Source: an uncultured Sphingobacteriia bacterium (GTDB taxonomy: Bacteria; Bacteroidota; Bacteroidia; Chitinophagales; Chitinophagaceae). Taken from it: a DNA stretch of 6,095 bases. Below the pieces are notes generated by a model. The model had not been told where the DNA came from. It ran no database searches and saw nothing but the letters and a program-made list of their open reading frames with translations. A program made the translations under genes and the position numbers. Position 1 is the first letter of the stretch. Every line of letters begins with the position of its first letter. The stretch covers positions 1 to 6,095 of the forward strand of contig CAMFKK010000160.1 in the NCBI GenBank assembly GCA_945957225.1. Reading direction: 5' to 3'. Shown in pieces: positions 5,853 to 6,095 of the stretch.

Positions 5853-6089
5853 TTAGATCTTAGATCCGTTCAGTCTCAATTCTTTAATCACAGTTGAAAG
5901 ACCATTCTTGTTGATTGTTCTTAAAGCATCAGTAGAAACCTTAAGGGTAACCCAACGGTCTTCTTCAGCAAAAAAGAAACGCTTTGTTTGTAAATTGGGC
6001 AGAAAACGACGCTTTGTCTTGATGTTTGAGTGAGAAACACTGTGACCAGTTTGTGGTTTTTTTCCTGTAACCTGACATACTCTTGCCAC
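5853..6089 (-). CDS. rpmB: Large ribosomal subunit protein bL28 (GTG start)
   Basis: The 78-residue protein is part of the 50S subunit. Family signatures are ARVCQVTGKKPQTGHSVSHS (2-21), the KTKRRFLPNLQTKRFF block (24-39) and VTLKVSTDALRTINKNGL (47-64). The start codon is GTG: positions 6087-6089 read CAC on the plus strand. It is the correct start because bL28 proteins begin M-(A/S)-R-V-C. The only two upstream codons in the window are ACA and GAG. Cys5 is the sole cysteine, so this is the zinc-free form, consistent with the L33 here. It heads the visible operon rpmB-rpmG-DUF4295. Its promoter lies beyond the right edge. Confidence 0.97.
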   Translation of the reverse strand: MARVCQVTGKKPQTGHSVSHSNIKTKRRFLPNLQTKRFFFAEEDRWVTLKVSTDALRTINKNGLSTVIKELRLNGSKI

Positions 6090-6095
6090 TGTCTC

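Noticed and set aside
1..6095. Mobile element, phage, CRISPR or defence system
   Set aside because: I saw no transposase, integrase, long terminal repeats, repeat-spacer pattern or abrupt change in composition. The genes are housekeeping or single accessory genes.

Overview
The window looks like an ordinary chromosomal segment of a member of the Bacteroidota, most likely of the Chitinophagaceae type (Sediminibacterium/Hydrotalea-like). This is inferred from protein flavour and gene order, not from a search. Three signs support it. The gene run rpmB-rpmG-DUF4295-ftsY is a hallmark of this phylum. No gene has a Shine-Dalgarno site at usable spacing. Several upstream regions carry full or near matches to the Bacteroidota sigma factor -7 element TAnnTTTG. 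Coding density is high, base composition is moderately AT-rich, and no gap between genes exceeds about 190 bases. I see no mobile element, CRISPR array, tRNA or rRNA.

Right part (4399-6095, all minus strand): rpmB (GTG start, L28), rpmG (L33, zinc-free form) and a 57-residue DUF4295 gene form a compact ribosomal operon. It ends in an intrinsic terminator at 5414-5445. ftsY, the SRP receptor GTPase, follows. It probably has its own promoter, whose -33 element would lie in the T-tract of that terminator. A small secreted protein gene of unknown function (3970-4380) starts 18 bases after ftsY and is probably co-transcribed with it.

Middle (3192-3969): a plus-strand gene for a small exported, beta-rich protein (3304-3780) faces the minus-strand genes on both sides. 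It diverges from the prenyl synthase across a 112-base gap. It converges on the ftsY-linked gene across a 189-base gap that holds a pair of mutually exclusive hairpins and a strong bidirectional terminator.

Left part (1-3191, minus strand): a short-chain polyprenyl diphosphate synthase, then a CAT-type APC amino acid permease 64 bases downstream. Last comes the 5' part of a DUF2027 (Smr-type) gene that runs off the left edge. It has an exact TAnnTTTG element just upstream, so it may be transcribed separately.

I found no convincing undescribed system here. The items most worth a second look are the tiny DUF4295 gene, the unrecognised secreted protein linked to ftsY, the small beta-rich exported protein, and the terminator/promoter overlap in front of ftsY.
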